From contig NZ_CP108938.1 of NCBI RefSeq assembly GCF_036347135.1, positions 1,674,001-1,738,000 on the forward strand: a stretch of DNA of 64,000 bases. The letters run 5' to 3'. The number at the start of each line of letters is the position of its first letter. Position 1 is the first letter of the stretch. Position numbers and translations under genes: made by a program. The DNA is from Streptomyces sp. NBC_00775. GTDB taxonomy: Bacteria > Actinomycetota > Actinomycetes > Streptomycetales > Streptomycetaceae. The notes beneath the pieces are model-generated. The model ran no database searches and had not been told where the DNA came from. It saw nothing but the letters and a program-made list of their open reading frames with translations. Positions 16,175-24,606 of the stretch are shown in pieces.

Positions 16175-16423
16175 TCAGCCTCGGCGCTTCATGGCGTACG
16201 CCCCGCACAGCCCGCCGATCACCCCGGTGCCGAGGAGTGCCATCCACAGCGGCATGGTCACTTCCGGAATGAGCAGCCGGATCTTGGTACTGCGGGTGTT
16301 CTCGAAGACGAAGATCAGGGCAAGGAGGGCCAGCGTGACGACACTGACCCTGCCGGGCGTCAGCAGCCCGCCGCGGCTCTTCCCACCGCTCGCGCCCACA
16401 CTCTCGGAGGTCTTCGGACTCAT
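16175..16423 (-). CDS. LapA-like small membrane protein
   Basis: This 82-residue protein has two hydrophobic helices (about 27-43 and 56-76) separated by a short loop with ENTRSTKIRLLIPEV. The ENxxxxxIRFxxxxxxxPL pattern and short length are those of the LapA / DUF1049 family of two-helix inner-membrane proteins. In proteobacteria LapA helps lipopolysaccharide assembly; in a Gram-positive this role cannot hold, so the function is unknown. The N-terminus is Ser/Gly-rich and cytosolic, and the C-terminus ends in KRRG. It is 25 bases upstream of the GNAT gene. Confidence 0.8.
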   Translation of the reverse strand: MSPKTSESVGASGGKSRGGLLTPGRVSVVTLALLALIFVFENTRSTKIRLLIPEVTMPLWMALLGTGVIGGLCGAYAMKRRG

Positions 16424-16500
16424 GCGCTCAGCATGAGTCGCGAGGTGCCGGCACGCGCGGTGGGAGGTTCCTCCGGGTGACCCGGATCGACGGGGGCGTT

Positions 16501-18291
16501 TCAGCCCCCGACGACCGGCAGCTCCAGGGTGCCCGTGTCCCCGGGCGCGCTGGTGACCGTCACCGGCTTCACTCCCTTGTTCCCGAGGTACGCGTCGTCA
16601 CTGGCGGCGACGACGAACTGGAGCCGGTGCCCGGCCTCGTACCGGTGCACGATCCCGGGCAGCGTGACGGTGAAGCTCTTCGTGACGTCCGGCACCCGCA
16701 CGGGCGCCACCAGCCGGTGCACCAGCGTCTTGGTGCCGTCGGGTGCCACGTCGTACAGCTTGGCGAAGAGGACCAGTTTGTCGGCGGCGTTGTCGGAGTT
16801 CTGCACGCTCTCGGTCGCCGGCGACACCACCTTCAGCGTGGCCCGGGGCGCGCCGACCACGTCGACCGCCCGGGTCAGGGGCTCGCTCGTCCAGCCGAGG
16901 TAGGTGCCCTCGGTGTCGTACGGCGCCGGATCCGGCAGTCCGACGATCCCGGCCAGGGAGCTCTCGGAGTGGCTCGTGGGCACCAGCCAGTTGCGGTACT
17001 CCCGGCTGCCGCGCGCGACCTGCTTACGGTTGTCGACGAGCTTGCCGTCTCCGGAGAGGTAGAGCTTCTGGCTGAGCGCGGGTACCCGCCGGGCCGTGGC
17101 GTAGGTGTGGTCCGGGTCGGCGATCCAGTCGCGGTAGTAGGCGAAGGCGGGGCCCGTGTCGACGCCCTTGCGGTGCTGGAGATAGCGGTCGAACCAGGCG
17201 AGGATCCGACGGCCGACGTAACTCGTCTCCAAGTTGCCCTGGCCGAGGTTGAGTTCACCGGTCGCCGGGTCGGTGAGCCCGCCGCTGTGTCCCCACGACT
17301 GCCAGATCATCTTCGTCGTGACGCCCTGCGCCTTGAGGGTCTTGTACGTCGCTGTCGCCTCGTTGAGATTGAAGAGGCTGTCGGCCTGCCCCTGGACGAG
17401 GAGGGTCGGCGCCTGCACCTTGCGCAGATACGAGACGGGCGACACGCTGCGCGCGTAACTGAGCAGCGGTCCGGTCCTGGCGGCCGGATAGCTCCCCGAG
17501 TTCAGGGTCCGGATCGTGTCGCAGGCGTCGCTCACGAAGTGCAGGCAGGTGAGGGAGTTGATCCGGGAGGGGTCCAGGTTCGCCGCGGTCAGCGGCTGGC
17601 TCTCGCCGATCAGGTAGAAGCCGTTGGTCCACTGCCACTTGTAGGCACCGGGCACATCACGGCTGCCGGCCGCGTTGTTGGGGTCCAGCGCGTACGCCAG
17701 GTCGTTCCAGGTGATGAGCGGGACGAGCGCGTCGACTCGGTGGTCCACGGCGGCCGTGGCCATCTGGACGGCGCCCCCGTACGAGCCGCCGATCATGCCG
17801 ACGCGGGGGTCGCCCTTGCCGTCCCGGGTGACGTAGTCGGCCTTCGTGCCGTCGTCGGCTGCCCGCGTGCCCGCCAGGAAGTCGACGAGCCGGGACGCGG
17901 CCACGCCGTCGATGCGCGGGTCGTCGAGCGAGATCAGACAGCCCGACTTGCCGAAACCGAGCCCCGAGTAGACGAGCCCCACATAGCCGCGCGCCGCGAA
18001 CGCCTTGCCGATCGCGTCCGTCGAACCGTCCGACTTGCTCCCGCCGAAGCCGTTGGTGGCGAGCACGGCGGGCGCGGTGTGCTCGCGGTCCACGCCCGCG
18101 GGCCGGTACAGATCGGCGTCGACGGTGCAGGTGCGGCCACCGGCCTGGACCGTGAACTTCAGTGCGGTGACGGTGTACTGGCCCGTGGCCGAGGCGGGCG
18201 GCGCGGTGAGCGCGAGCGGTGCGGCGAGCGCGGCACCGAGGGCCAGGGCGAGCGAGGCACGGGATCTGGGCAGACGCGAGCGACGGGACAC
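16501..18291 (-). CDS. Secreted CocE/NonD-type hydrolase (X-Pro dipeptidyl-peptidase-like)
   Basis: This 596-residue protein starts at GTG 18291, five bases after GGAGG; an upstream ATG at 18351 lies inside the operator palindrome. Residues 1-37 are a Sec signal peptide ending ASATG. The alpha/beta-hydrolase domain has the nucleophile in GMIGGSYGGAVQM, the acid in VQGQADSLFNL and the His in QSWGHSGG. A C-terminal beta-sandwich (from about 400) resembles the PepX_C domain. Such enzymes cleave acyl bonds after Pro or hydrolyse esters outside the cell. No neighbour shares its strand closely; it is 206 bases downstream of the peptidase operon end. Confidence 0.88.
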   Translation of the reverse strand: MSRRSRLPRSRASLALALGAALAAPLALTAPPASATGQYTVTALKFTVQAGGRTCTVDADLYRPAGVDREHTAPAVLATNGFGGSKSDGSTDAIGKAFAARGYVGLVYSGLGFGKSGCLISLDDPRIDGVAASRLVDFLAGTRAADDGTKADYVTRDGKGDPRVGMIGGSYGGAVQMATAAVDHRVDALVPLITWNDLAYALDPNNAAGSRDVPGAYKWQWTNGFYLIGESQPLTAANLDPSRINSLTCLHFVSDACDTIRTLNSGSYPAARTGPLLSYARSVSPVSYLRKVQAPTLLVQGQADSLFNLNEATATYKTLKAQGVTTKMIWQSWGHSGGLTDPATGELNLGQGNLETSYVGRRILAWFDRYLQHRKGVDTGPAFAYYRDWIADPDHTYATARRVPALSQKLYLSGDGKLVDNRKQVARGSREYRNWLVPTSHSESSLAGIVGLPDPAPYDTEGTYLGWTSEPLTRAVDVVGAPRATLKVVSPATESVQNSDNAADKLVLFAKLYDVAPDGTKTLVHRLVAPVRVPDVTKSFTVTLPGIVHRYEAGHRLQFVVAASDDAYLGNKGVKPVTVTSAPGDTGTLELPVVGG

Positions 18292-18317
18292 GTAGACCTC
18301 CACGCTGAGGACAACCC

Positions 18318-18349
18318 GACTACTGGCTGGTAAGTACCGGCCGGTAGTC
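18318..18349. promoter_or_regulatory. Imperfect palindrome, candidate TetR-type operator
   Basis: Arms GACTACTGGCTGGTA (18318-18332) and TACCGGCCGGTAGTC (18335-18349) are complementary at 13 of 15 positions with a 2-base centre. It ends 27 bases upstream of the GTG start of the secreted hydrolase, where a promoter is expected. The half-site ACYGGCYGGTA resembles TTACTGGCGGGTTAA at 34956-34970. Confidence 0.55.
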
Positions 18350-18429
18350 ATGCTGTGACACGTGTCAGGCAGCGGTCAATCACCGTGCCAAGTGTTTCTT
18401 GACGGAGATTCAGTGAACGTGCCGGGCCC

Positions 18430-18465
18430 GTGACCGCCGTGACCGCCGTGACCGCCGTGACCGTC
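18430..18465. repeat. Four copies of the 9-bp unit GTGACCGCC
   Basis: Units start at 18430, 18439, 18448 and 18457; the last is GTGACCGTC. The tract is noncoding and lies between the LD-carboxypeptidase stop (18498) and the operator of the secreted hydrolase. It shows no stem-loop or T-run. Confidence 0.85.
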
Positions 18466-18497
18466 GTGCGCGGCAGTCGCGGGCCCTGCCGCCCTCG

Positions 18498-19436
18498 TCA
18501 GGCGAGCGCGGGCTCGTCCAGCGTCAGCGTCCCCGCGTCCGCGTCCAGTTCGGCCTCGACGCCGAACGGAATCGTCAGCGCACCCTCCCCGTGCCCGAAC
18601 CCGAACTCCTCGACGATCGGCACCCCGAGCCCACCGAGCCGGTCGGCCAGCAGCGCCCGCACCTCCTCGTAGGGCGCGCACTCCGCCCAGGAGCCCAGCA
18701 GGATCCCGGCGACCCCGTCGAACCAGCCGGCACGCAGCAGTTGGGTGAGATAGCGGTCCAGTCGGTACGTCTCCTCGCCCACGTCCTCCAGGCAGAGCAG
18801 CCCACCCCGGGCGGAGGGCCGGACGTGCGGGGTGCCCAGGTCGGCGGCGAGCAGAGACAGGCACCCGCCGAGCAGGACACCACGGGCGCGCCCGGACACG
18901 AGAGCGGCCCCTCGGCCGGAGGACGTGATGGTGCGTACCGTCTCCGGCTCGAAAAGCGTCGCCCGCAGATGCTCCTGCGCCCGCGTGTTCTTGATGAAGT
19001 CGATGCCGGCCGCCATCGGGCCGTGCAGGGTCGCGAGGCCCACCCGGGTCGCGAACGCCTCGTGCAGCGCGGTGATGTCGCTGAACCCGAGGAACACCTT
19101 GGGGCGCGCGGCCCGTATCGCGTCCCAGTCGAGGAGGTCGACCATGCGCTGCACACCGTATCCGCCGCGGGCGCACAGCACCGCGTCCACGTCCGGGTCG
19201 CACCAGGCGGCCTGGAAGTCGGCGGCCCGGTCGGTGTCCGTGCCCGCCAGGTAGTCGAACTCGCCATGCCGGTCCAGGACATGGGGCCCTACCACCGGTT
19301 CGAGATCCCACCCGCGCAGAATGTCGAGGCCCGCTTCCAGCCGCGCCTCCGGCACCGGCCCACTGGGGGCGACGACGGCGACACGGGCTCCGGGGACAAG
19401 ACGCCCGGGTCGGGTCAGAGGGGTCACTGACGTCAC
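18498..19436 (-). CDS. LD-carboxypeptidase, peptidase family S66
   Basis: This 312-residue protein has the S66 triad in place: nucleophile Ser in VFLGFSDITALHEAF (about 108), Glu in LLCLEDVGEETYRLD (about 205) and His in FGFGHGEGALTIPFG (about 275). The N-terminal GARVAVVAPSGPV and DAVLCARGGYGVQRM are also diagnostic. S66 enzymes cut the L,D-bond before D-Ala in cytosolic murein tetrapeptides, or process related peptides such as microcin C7. There is no signal peptide, so it is cytosolic. It is the last gene of the minus-strand run M55-M20-S9-S66, 31 bases after the S9 stop, which suggests recycling of cell-wall or D-amino-acid peptides. Confidence 0.92.
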   Translation of the reverse strand: MTSVTPLTRPGRLVPGARVAVVAPSGPVPEARLEAGLDILRGWDLEPVVGPHVLDRHGEFDYLAGTDTDRAADFQAAWCDPDVDAVLCARGGYGVQRMVDLLDWDAIRAARPKVFLGFSDITALHEAFATRVGLATLHGPMAAGIDFIKNTRAQEHLRATLFEPETVRTITSSGRGAALVSGRARGVLLGGCLSLLAADLGTPHVRPSARGGLLCLEDVGEETYRLDRYLTQLLRAGWFDGVAGILLGSWAECAPYEEVRALLADRLGGLGVPIVEEFGFGHGEGALTIPFGVEAELDADAGTLTLDEPALA

Positions 19437-19467
19437 TCGGTGTGCTCCAATTCCTGGTCGGTCGGCC

Positions 19468-21441
19468 TCACTTGGCCAGCTCCAACGTGGGGATGCCGGG
19501 CGGGTTCAGCCCGAAGACCTGTGCGTACAGCGAGAGTTCGGACTCCAGGACCCGCACCATCGTCTCGGCCTGTCTGAAGCCGTGCCCCTCGCCCTCGAAG
19601 GCGATGTAGGCATGCGGCACGCGTCGCCCCTCCCCCTCCAGCCTGGCCAGGAACCGCTCGCACTGCGCGGGCGGACAGATGACGTCGTCGAGCCCCTGGA
19701 GCAGCAGGAAGGGTGCGGTGACCCGGTCGGCGCGCTCGGTGGGCGACCGCTCCGCGTACCGCCCTGGCACTTCCGCGAGCGGGCCGACCAGCGTCTCCAG
19801 ATACCGCGACTCGAAGTCATGGGTCTCCCCCGAACCCCATCCGACGAGGTCGAGGATCGGGTAGAGGATCGTGCCGCAGGCGTACACATCGGTGCTCGTC
19901 AGGGACACGGCCGTGGTCCAGCCGCCCGCGCTGCCCCCGCGGATGGCGAGTCGCCGCCGGTCGGCGGTGCCCTCTTCGGCGAGCGCGTGCGCGACGGCCG
20001 CGCAGTCCTCGACGTCGACGACGCCCCACTGCTCGCGCAGCCGGTTGCGGTACTCCCGCCCGTGTCCCGTCGACCCCCCGTAGTTGACCTCCGCGACTCC
20101 GATCCCGCGCGAGGTGAAGTAGGCGATCTCCAGGTCGAGGACGAGGGGCGCCCGGCCGGTGGGGCCGCCGTGCGCCCAGACGACGTACGGCGGCAGCTCG
20201 TCGCCGGGGGCGACATGGCCGGGGTGGTGCGGTGGATAGATGTGCGCGTGGATCTCACGCCCCGCGGGCCCGTTGAAGGTGCGGATCAGCGGCTCCGGGT
20301 AGTGCGCCGGGTCCACCGGGTCGTCGTGCGCGGCGCCGATCACCCGGGCCCGCCCGGTGCTGGCGTCCAGCTCGACGACCTCGTAGGCGCTGCGGGGGCT
20401 GGCGCCGACGCCCACGACTCTGTTGCCGTGCGCGGCGAGCGTCGGGGCGAACTCGGTCCAGGGGCCCGCCGCGTCGACGACCTCGCCGGTCTCCGGGTCC
20501 AGTATCCCGAGCGCGGTGGCGCCGCGTCCGTGCACGACGGCGATCAGTCCGCTCGCCAGCGGCGCGAACCAGCGGTACCCGATCCGCCACAGCGACCCGC
20601 CGAACTCCTCCTCGCGCGGGCAGACGGCCGCCCCCTCGCCGTCCTGGCCGAGCCGGTACAGATTCCACCAGCCGGTGCGGTCACTGACATACAGCAGGGT
20701 GCCGTCGGGGGCCCAGTCGGCCTGGACCACGGACTCCTCCGGGCCGCCGGCGACGGACCGCGCGGCGTGCAGCGTGCCGTCCCCGGCCACATCCGCCAGG
20801 ACCACCTCCGTCCCGTCCCACGGCATCCGTGGGTGGTCCCAGGCGAGCCAGGCGGCCTGCCTCCCGTCGGGCGAGATCCGAGGGCCCGTGACGAACCGGT
20901 GCCGCCCGTCGGTCAGTTCCCGTACGGCGTCCCGGTCCTGCGCCGCCGATCCGTCCAACGGCACCGCGGCGACAACGCGCCGTACGTCGCTCGGCCCGTC
21001 CCCGGTGAACTCCTCAAGGACGCACCACACTTCCCCCCGCTCCACCATCAACTGCGGGTCGACCCAGCGCAGTCCGTCGCCCACGGGTGACACGGGAGTC
21101 AACGGACGTGGTTCGCCGCCGGCTTCGTACCGATACAGCCGCTGATCGGCGAAGTTCACGAAGACCACCAGGGGGCCCTCGGGGCGCATGACCCCGGCCC
21201 ATGGGTGACCGCCGTACTCGATGACGCGGCTGCGTACGTTCCAGGGGGCCGGCAGTACCGGCTCCTCCGTGCCGTCGGCCTTCCGCCGTACGAGTGTGCG
21301 CCGCCCGCCTTCCGTGGGCCGGGGCTCGGTCCACCAGGCCTCGTCGCCGACGAAGCCCACGAACTCGGGGTGCCCGTCGTGCGCGGCGGCGAGCGTCGCG
21401 TCGATCGGCGAGGGCCACGAACCGTACGCAAGGGTCTGCAT
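19468..21441 (-). CDS. S9 family (prolyl oligopeptidase-type) peptidase
   Basis: This 657-residue protein starts at ATG 21441. Residues about 20-380 are a beta-propeller with WDL/WSP-like blades (RWIDPQ-type motifs, RISPDGRQAAWLAWDHP, LLYVSDRTGWWNLYRL). Residues about 390-650 are the alpha/beta-hydrolase domain, with Ser in IRGGSAGGWTTAVSL, Asp in LLLQGLDDVICPP and His in FEGEGHGFRQ. It is a cytosolic aminoacyl or oligopeptidase that removes residues from short peptides. It starts 9 bases after the M20 stop and is followed by the S66 gene, so it is the third gene of the operon. Confidence 0.92.
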   Translation of the reverse strand: MQTLAYGSWPSPIDATLAAAHDGHPEFVGFVGDEAWWTEPRPTEGGRRTLVRRKADGTEEPVLPAPWNVRSRVIEYGGHPWAGVMRPEGPLVVFVNFADQRLYRYEAGGEPRPLTPVSPVGDGLRWVDPQLMVERGEVWCVLEEFTGDGPSDVRRVVAAVPLDGSAAQDRDAVRELTDGRHRFVTGPRISPDGRQAAWLAWDHPRMPWDGTEVVLADVAGDGTLHAARSVAGGPEESVVQADWAPDGTLLYVSDRTGWWNLYRLGQDGEGAAVCPREEEFGGSLWRIGYRWFAPLASGLIAVVHGRGATALGILDPETGEVVDAAGPWTEFAPTLAAHGNRVVGVGASPRSAYEVVELDASTGRARVIGAAHDDPVDPAHYPEPLIRTFNGPAGREIHAHIYPPHHPGHVAPGDELPPYVVWAHGGPTGRAPLVLDLEIAYFTSRGIGVAEVNYGGSTGHGREYRNRLREQWGVVDVEDCAAVAHALAEEGTADRRRLAIRGGSAGGWTTAVSLTSTDVYACGTILYPILDLVGWGSGETHDFESRYLETLVGPLAEVPGRYAERSPTERADRVTAPFLLLQGLDDVICPPAQCERFLARLEGEGRRVPHAYIAFEGEGHGFRQAETMVRVLESELSLYAQVFGLNPPGIPTLELAK

Positions 21442-21450
21442 CTCGTCCCC

Positions 21451-22806
21451 CTAGGCCGTGCGCAGAAAGCGGTCGAGGACACGGACGCCGAAGTGGAGCG
21501 CGTCGACCGGCACGCGCTCGTCGACGCCGTGGAAGAGGGCCTGGTAGTCGAAGCCCTCCGGGAGCTTCAGGGGCGCGAACCCGTATCCGGTGATGCCGAG
21601 GCGCGAGAACTGCTTGGCGTCCGTGCCGCCCGACATGCAGTACGGCACCACATGCCCCTCGGGCGCGAACTCCTCGACTGCCGCGCGCATCTTCGCGTAC
21701 GTCATGGAGTCCACCGGCGCCTGGAGGGCCACCTCACGGTGGTGGAACTCCCACTCCACGTCCGGTCCGGTGAGCCGGTCGAGGGTCGTACGGAACTCGT
21801 CCTCGCAGCCGTACAGATAGCGGCCGTCCACATACGCGACGGCCTCCCCCGGAATCACGTTGATCTTGTAACCGGCGCTCAGCATGGTCGGGTTGGCGCT
21901 GTTGCGGACGGTCGCCTCGACGAGCGCGGCGGCCGGCCCGAGCTTGTCCAGGAGGGTGTCCATGCCTTCGGGGTCCGCGAGGTCGCCGTCGATGCCGTAG
22001 AGGGCGGCGAGTTCGGTCAGTGCGGCGCGCACGGTCGGGGTGAGCCGCAGCGGCCACTCGTACGCCCCGATCCGGGCGATCGCGGCGGCGAGTCGCGTCA
22101 CCGCGTTGCTCCGGTTCACCTTGGAGCCGTGTCCGGCACGCCCGCGTGCGGTGAGCTTGAGCCAGCCGGTGCCACGCTCGCCCGCGGCGATCGGATACAA
22201 CTGCCTGCCGCCACCGTCGTGGAAGGTGAAGGCCCCCGACTCGCTGACGCCCTCGGTGCAGCCCTCGAAGAGACCGGGGTGCTCGTCGGCGAGGAACCCC
22301 GAGCCGTCCTCGGCGCTCGCCTCCTCGTCGGCGGTGAACGCGATGACGATGTCGCGGCGAGGCCGTACCCCACTGCGCGCCCAGGCACGGACGACGGCCA
22401 GGATCATCGCGTCCATGTTCTTCATGTCGACCGCGCCGCGCCCCCAGACGACCCCGTCGCGGATCTCTCCGGAGAACGGGTGCACGCTCCAGTCCTCCGC
22501 CTGCGCGGGCACGACGTCCAGATGGCCGTGGACGAGCAGCGCGTCGGCGGACGGGTCGGTGCCCTCGATGCGGGCGACGACGTTCGTACGCCCCTTCGTG
22601 CGCTCCAGGAGTGTGGGTTCCAGGCCCGCTTCGGCCAGCCGCGCGGCGGCGTACTCGGCGGCCGGGCGCTCCTGGCAGTCCCCGCCGCCGTGGTTGGTCG
22701 TGTCGATCCGGATGAGATCGGAGGTGAACCGGACGACTTCGTCGAGAGCGAGTGAGTCGTCGCCGAGAGCCGGCGGGTCATCGTCGAGAGCGTGTGCGTC
22801 AGCCAT
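21451..22806 (-). CDS. M20/M25/M40 family metallopeptidase
   Basis: This 451-residue protein starts at ATG 22806, which overlaps the end of the M55 gene by 8 bases. The dinuclear zinc site is complete: LLVHGHLDVVPAQ (His, Asp), GRGAVDMKNMDA, FTADEEASAE (Glu pair) and FHGVDERVPV (His). The middle dimerisation insert is normal (ARGRAGHGSKVNRSN). M20 enzymes are cytosolic aminopeptidases, deacylases or carboxypeptidases acting on small peptides or N-acyl amino acids. The protein lies between M55 and S9 genes in a tight operon, which favours a dipeptidase role; the exact substrate is not readable. Confidence 0.92.
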   Translation of the reverse strand: MADAHALDDDPPALGDDSLALDEVVRFTSDLIRIDTTNHGGGDCQERPAAEYAAARLAEAGLEPTLLERTKGRTNVVARIEGTDPSADALLVHGHLDVVPAQAEDWSVHPFSGEIRDGVVWGRGAVDMKNMDAMILAVVRAWARSGVRPRRDIVIAFTADEEASAEDGSGFLADEHPGLFEGCTEGVSESGAFTFHDGGGRQLYPIAAGERGTGWLKLTARGRAGHGSKVNRSNAVTRLAAAIARIGAYEWPLRLTPTVRAALTELAALYGIDGDLADPEGMDTLLDKLGPAAALVEATVRNSANPTMLSAGYKINVIPGEAVAYVDGRYLYGCEDEFRTTLDRLTGPDVEWEFHHREVALQAPVDSMTYAKMRAAVEEFAPEGHVVPYCMSGGTDAKQFSRLGITGYGFAPLKLPEGFDYQALFHGVDERVPVDALHFGVRVLDRFLRTA

Positions 22807-23632
22807 ACTGCTCCTCCACCGCGGCCGAGACGATCGTGGTGACCGCCTTGAAGGTACGAATCCCCTCGTACATGGTGTCGCTGGTGTACGCCGCCTTGCG
22901 CTCCCCGACGCGCTCGACACCGGGTACGACGGTGGCGGCCATCGACAGGTGCTCGGCGTCGAACTCCATCGAGATCGTGAACGGGCCGCCGTCGACCGGC
23001 TCGTGACGCACCGCCAGTGACGCAGCCTCCTTGGCGGCGGCCCGGATGTCGGCGGCCGTCCTGGAGGGCGTTCGGCACACGGCCGCGTAGCGGGACACAT
23101 GGTCCTTGACGGCGACCTTCAGCGCCTCGGGGGCGTACCCCAGCGCGTCCTCGCAGGCCACGTCGTCGCCGGTGACCAGGACGACCGGCACCCCGTACTC
23201 GGCGACGACGTGCGCGTTGAGCAGCCCCTCGCTGGCCCGTATGTCGTTGACCCATACGCCGGTGAGGGAGTTCGCGAGGTAGGTGTGCGCGAGGACGCCC
23301 TCCATGCCGGCGCCCGCGTGATAGCCGACGAAGGCGATGCCGTCCACGTCGTCGTGCTGCACGCCCTCCACCATGGACAGCGATTTGTGCCGCCCGGTGA
23401 GCATCTCCGCTCTCTCGTCCAGCCGCTCAAGGAGCAGGTTCCGCATGGTCCAGTGGGCTTCGTTGATCAGCACCTCGTCGGCGCCGCCGTCGAAGAAGCC
23501 GAGCACGGCGGCGTTCACGTCCGAGGTGAACATCGAGCGGCACCGCTCCCACTGCGGAGTCCCCGGCAGCACGTCGGCCGGCCAGGTCACACCCGTGGCG
23601 CCTTCCATGTCGGCGCTGATGAGGATCTTCAT
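22799..23632 (-). CDS. M55 family D-aminopeptidase (DppA-like)
   Basis: This 277-residue protein starts at ATG 23632. DppA metal ligands are found at nearly identical positions: Asp8 and Glu10 in ISADMEGATGV, His60 in LINEAHWTM, His105 in VGYHAGAGM and Glu135 in ASEGLLNAH. M55 enzymes remove N-terminal D-amino acids (for example D-Ala) and assemble as a barrel of five dimers in the cytosol. It is the first gene of the M55-M20-S9-S66 run, with an 8-base overlap to M20. A murein-peptide or D-peptide catabolic role for the set is inferred from M55 plus S66. Confidence 0.92.
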   Translation of the reverse strand: MKILISADMEGATGVTWPADVLPGTPQWERCRSMFTSDVNAAVLGFFDGGADEVLINEAHWTMRNLLLERLDERAEMLTGRHKSLSMVEGVQHDDVDGIAFVGYHAGAGMEGVLAHTYLANSLTGVWVNDIRASEGLLNAHVVAEYGVPVVLVTGDDVACEDALGYAPEALKVAVKDHVSRYAAVCRTPSRTAADIRAAAKEAASLAVRHEPVDGGPFTISMEFDAEHLSMAATVVPGVERVGERKAAYTSDTMYEGIRTFKAVTTIVSAAVEEQYG

Positions 23633-23707
23633 GCTCGAAACCGTACGCGCTTCGGCCCGGGCCCGGCAGAGCCTGTGGATAAGTCTCACCGGCCCAGACC
23701 ACTGACG

Positions 23708-24433
23708 TCACCCGGTACGCCCCGCCACCAGCCACTTCGACGGCAGTTCGATACGCGAGCCGTCGGCCCTGTACTCGGTCGTGACCAGAGGGGTTTCGCC
23801 GCTCGCGAGGACCGTGAGGCCCGCGGCGCGGAGGTACTCGGGGACGGCGGCGTCCGCGACCTCGCCGGGGGCGATGCCGTGCCGGAAGACCGGGGCGAGC
23901 TTGGGCGGCGGGCCGTCGGCGCTCTGTGCAAGGCCCCTCAGCACCAGGCCCGCGGCCTCGGCGAGTTCGACGACGAAGACTCGGCCGCGCTCCCCCACCA
24001 GCGTCGCCAGGCCGTCCACCAACGGCTGCCGGTCGTCCGGCTCGGCCTGGTGGAGCACACCCCGCATATAGAGGTTGGCGTCGCCGAGCTCCGCGTGCAG
24101 CGTCTCCACCTCGGTCTTCTCGGCCGCGTCGAGCAGCCGGTACACGGCCTGCCCCGCCGGGTCGGCGTGGCGGGCGTGGTCCAGCGCCGCGGCCGACAGG
24201 TCGGCGCCGACGACGTGCGGGAAGCGGTCGGCCAGGAAGCGGGTCTGAGTGCCGTTGCCACAGCCCAGGTCCACGACCGGCAGGCCGGGAGCCGCCAAGT
24301 ACGGTTCGAAGAGGGCGAGATGAACGCCGACGGTCAGCGCGGGCTCGGCGTCCCAGAAGACCGCCCCCTGTTCGTCGGAGGCCTCGCTCCAGAAGCCCTC
24401 CCAGGCTTGCCTGTACCGGCTCGTCACACTCAT
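23708..24433 (-). CDS. Class I SAM-dependent methyltransferase
   Basis: This 241-residue protein starts at ATG 24433 after GGGGAG; the longer open frame upstream has poor coding character. LPVVDLGCGNGTQTRFLADRFPHVVGADLSAAALDHAR is a complete SAM-binding motif I/II. ANLYMRGVLHQAE and RVFVVELAEAAGLV fit motifs III and IV. The C-terminal part (EYLRAAGLTVLASG) is typical of small-molecule methyltransferases. It lies 75 bases upstream of the M55 gene on the same strand and may be co-transcribed, but no functional link is evident. Substrate unknown. Confidence 0.85.
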   Translation of the reverse strand: MSVTSRYRQAWEGFWSEASDEQGAVFWDAEPALTVGVHLALFEPYLAAPGLPVVDLGCGNGTQTRFLADRFPHVVGADLSAAALDHARHADPAGQAVYRLLDAAEKTEVETLHAELGDANLYMRGVLHQAEPDDRQPLVDGLATLVGERGRVFVVELAEAAGLVLRGLAQSADGPPPKLAPVFRHGIAPGEVADAAVPEYLRAAGLTVLASGETPLVTTEYRADGSRIELPSKWLVAGRTG

Positions 24434-24606
24434 GCCCGCTCCCCAGGTTGCGACCTCGGCCCGCCAGGACCTGGCAGGCCAGATCGGTCTATCGCGCCCG
24501 GCGCGAAGCGACAAGCGGGCGGCGCATTCCTTCACGGCTCATTCGATACCCGTACGCCTTCGCACGCCGCGTGCGCCCCGCCCCTCCCGGGCGTCGCGGG
24601 AACACG

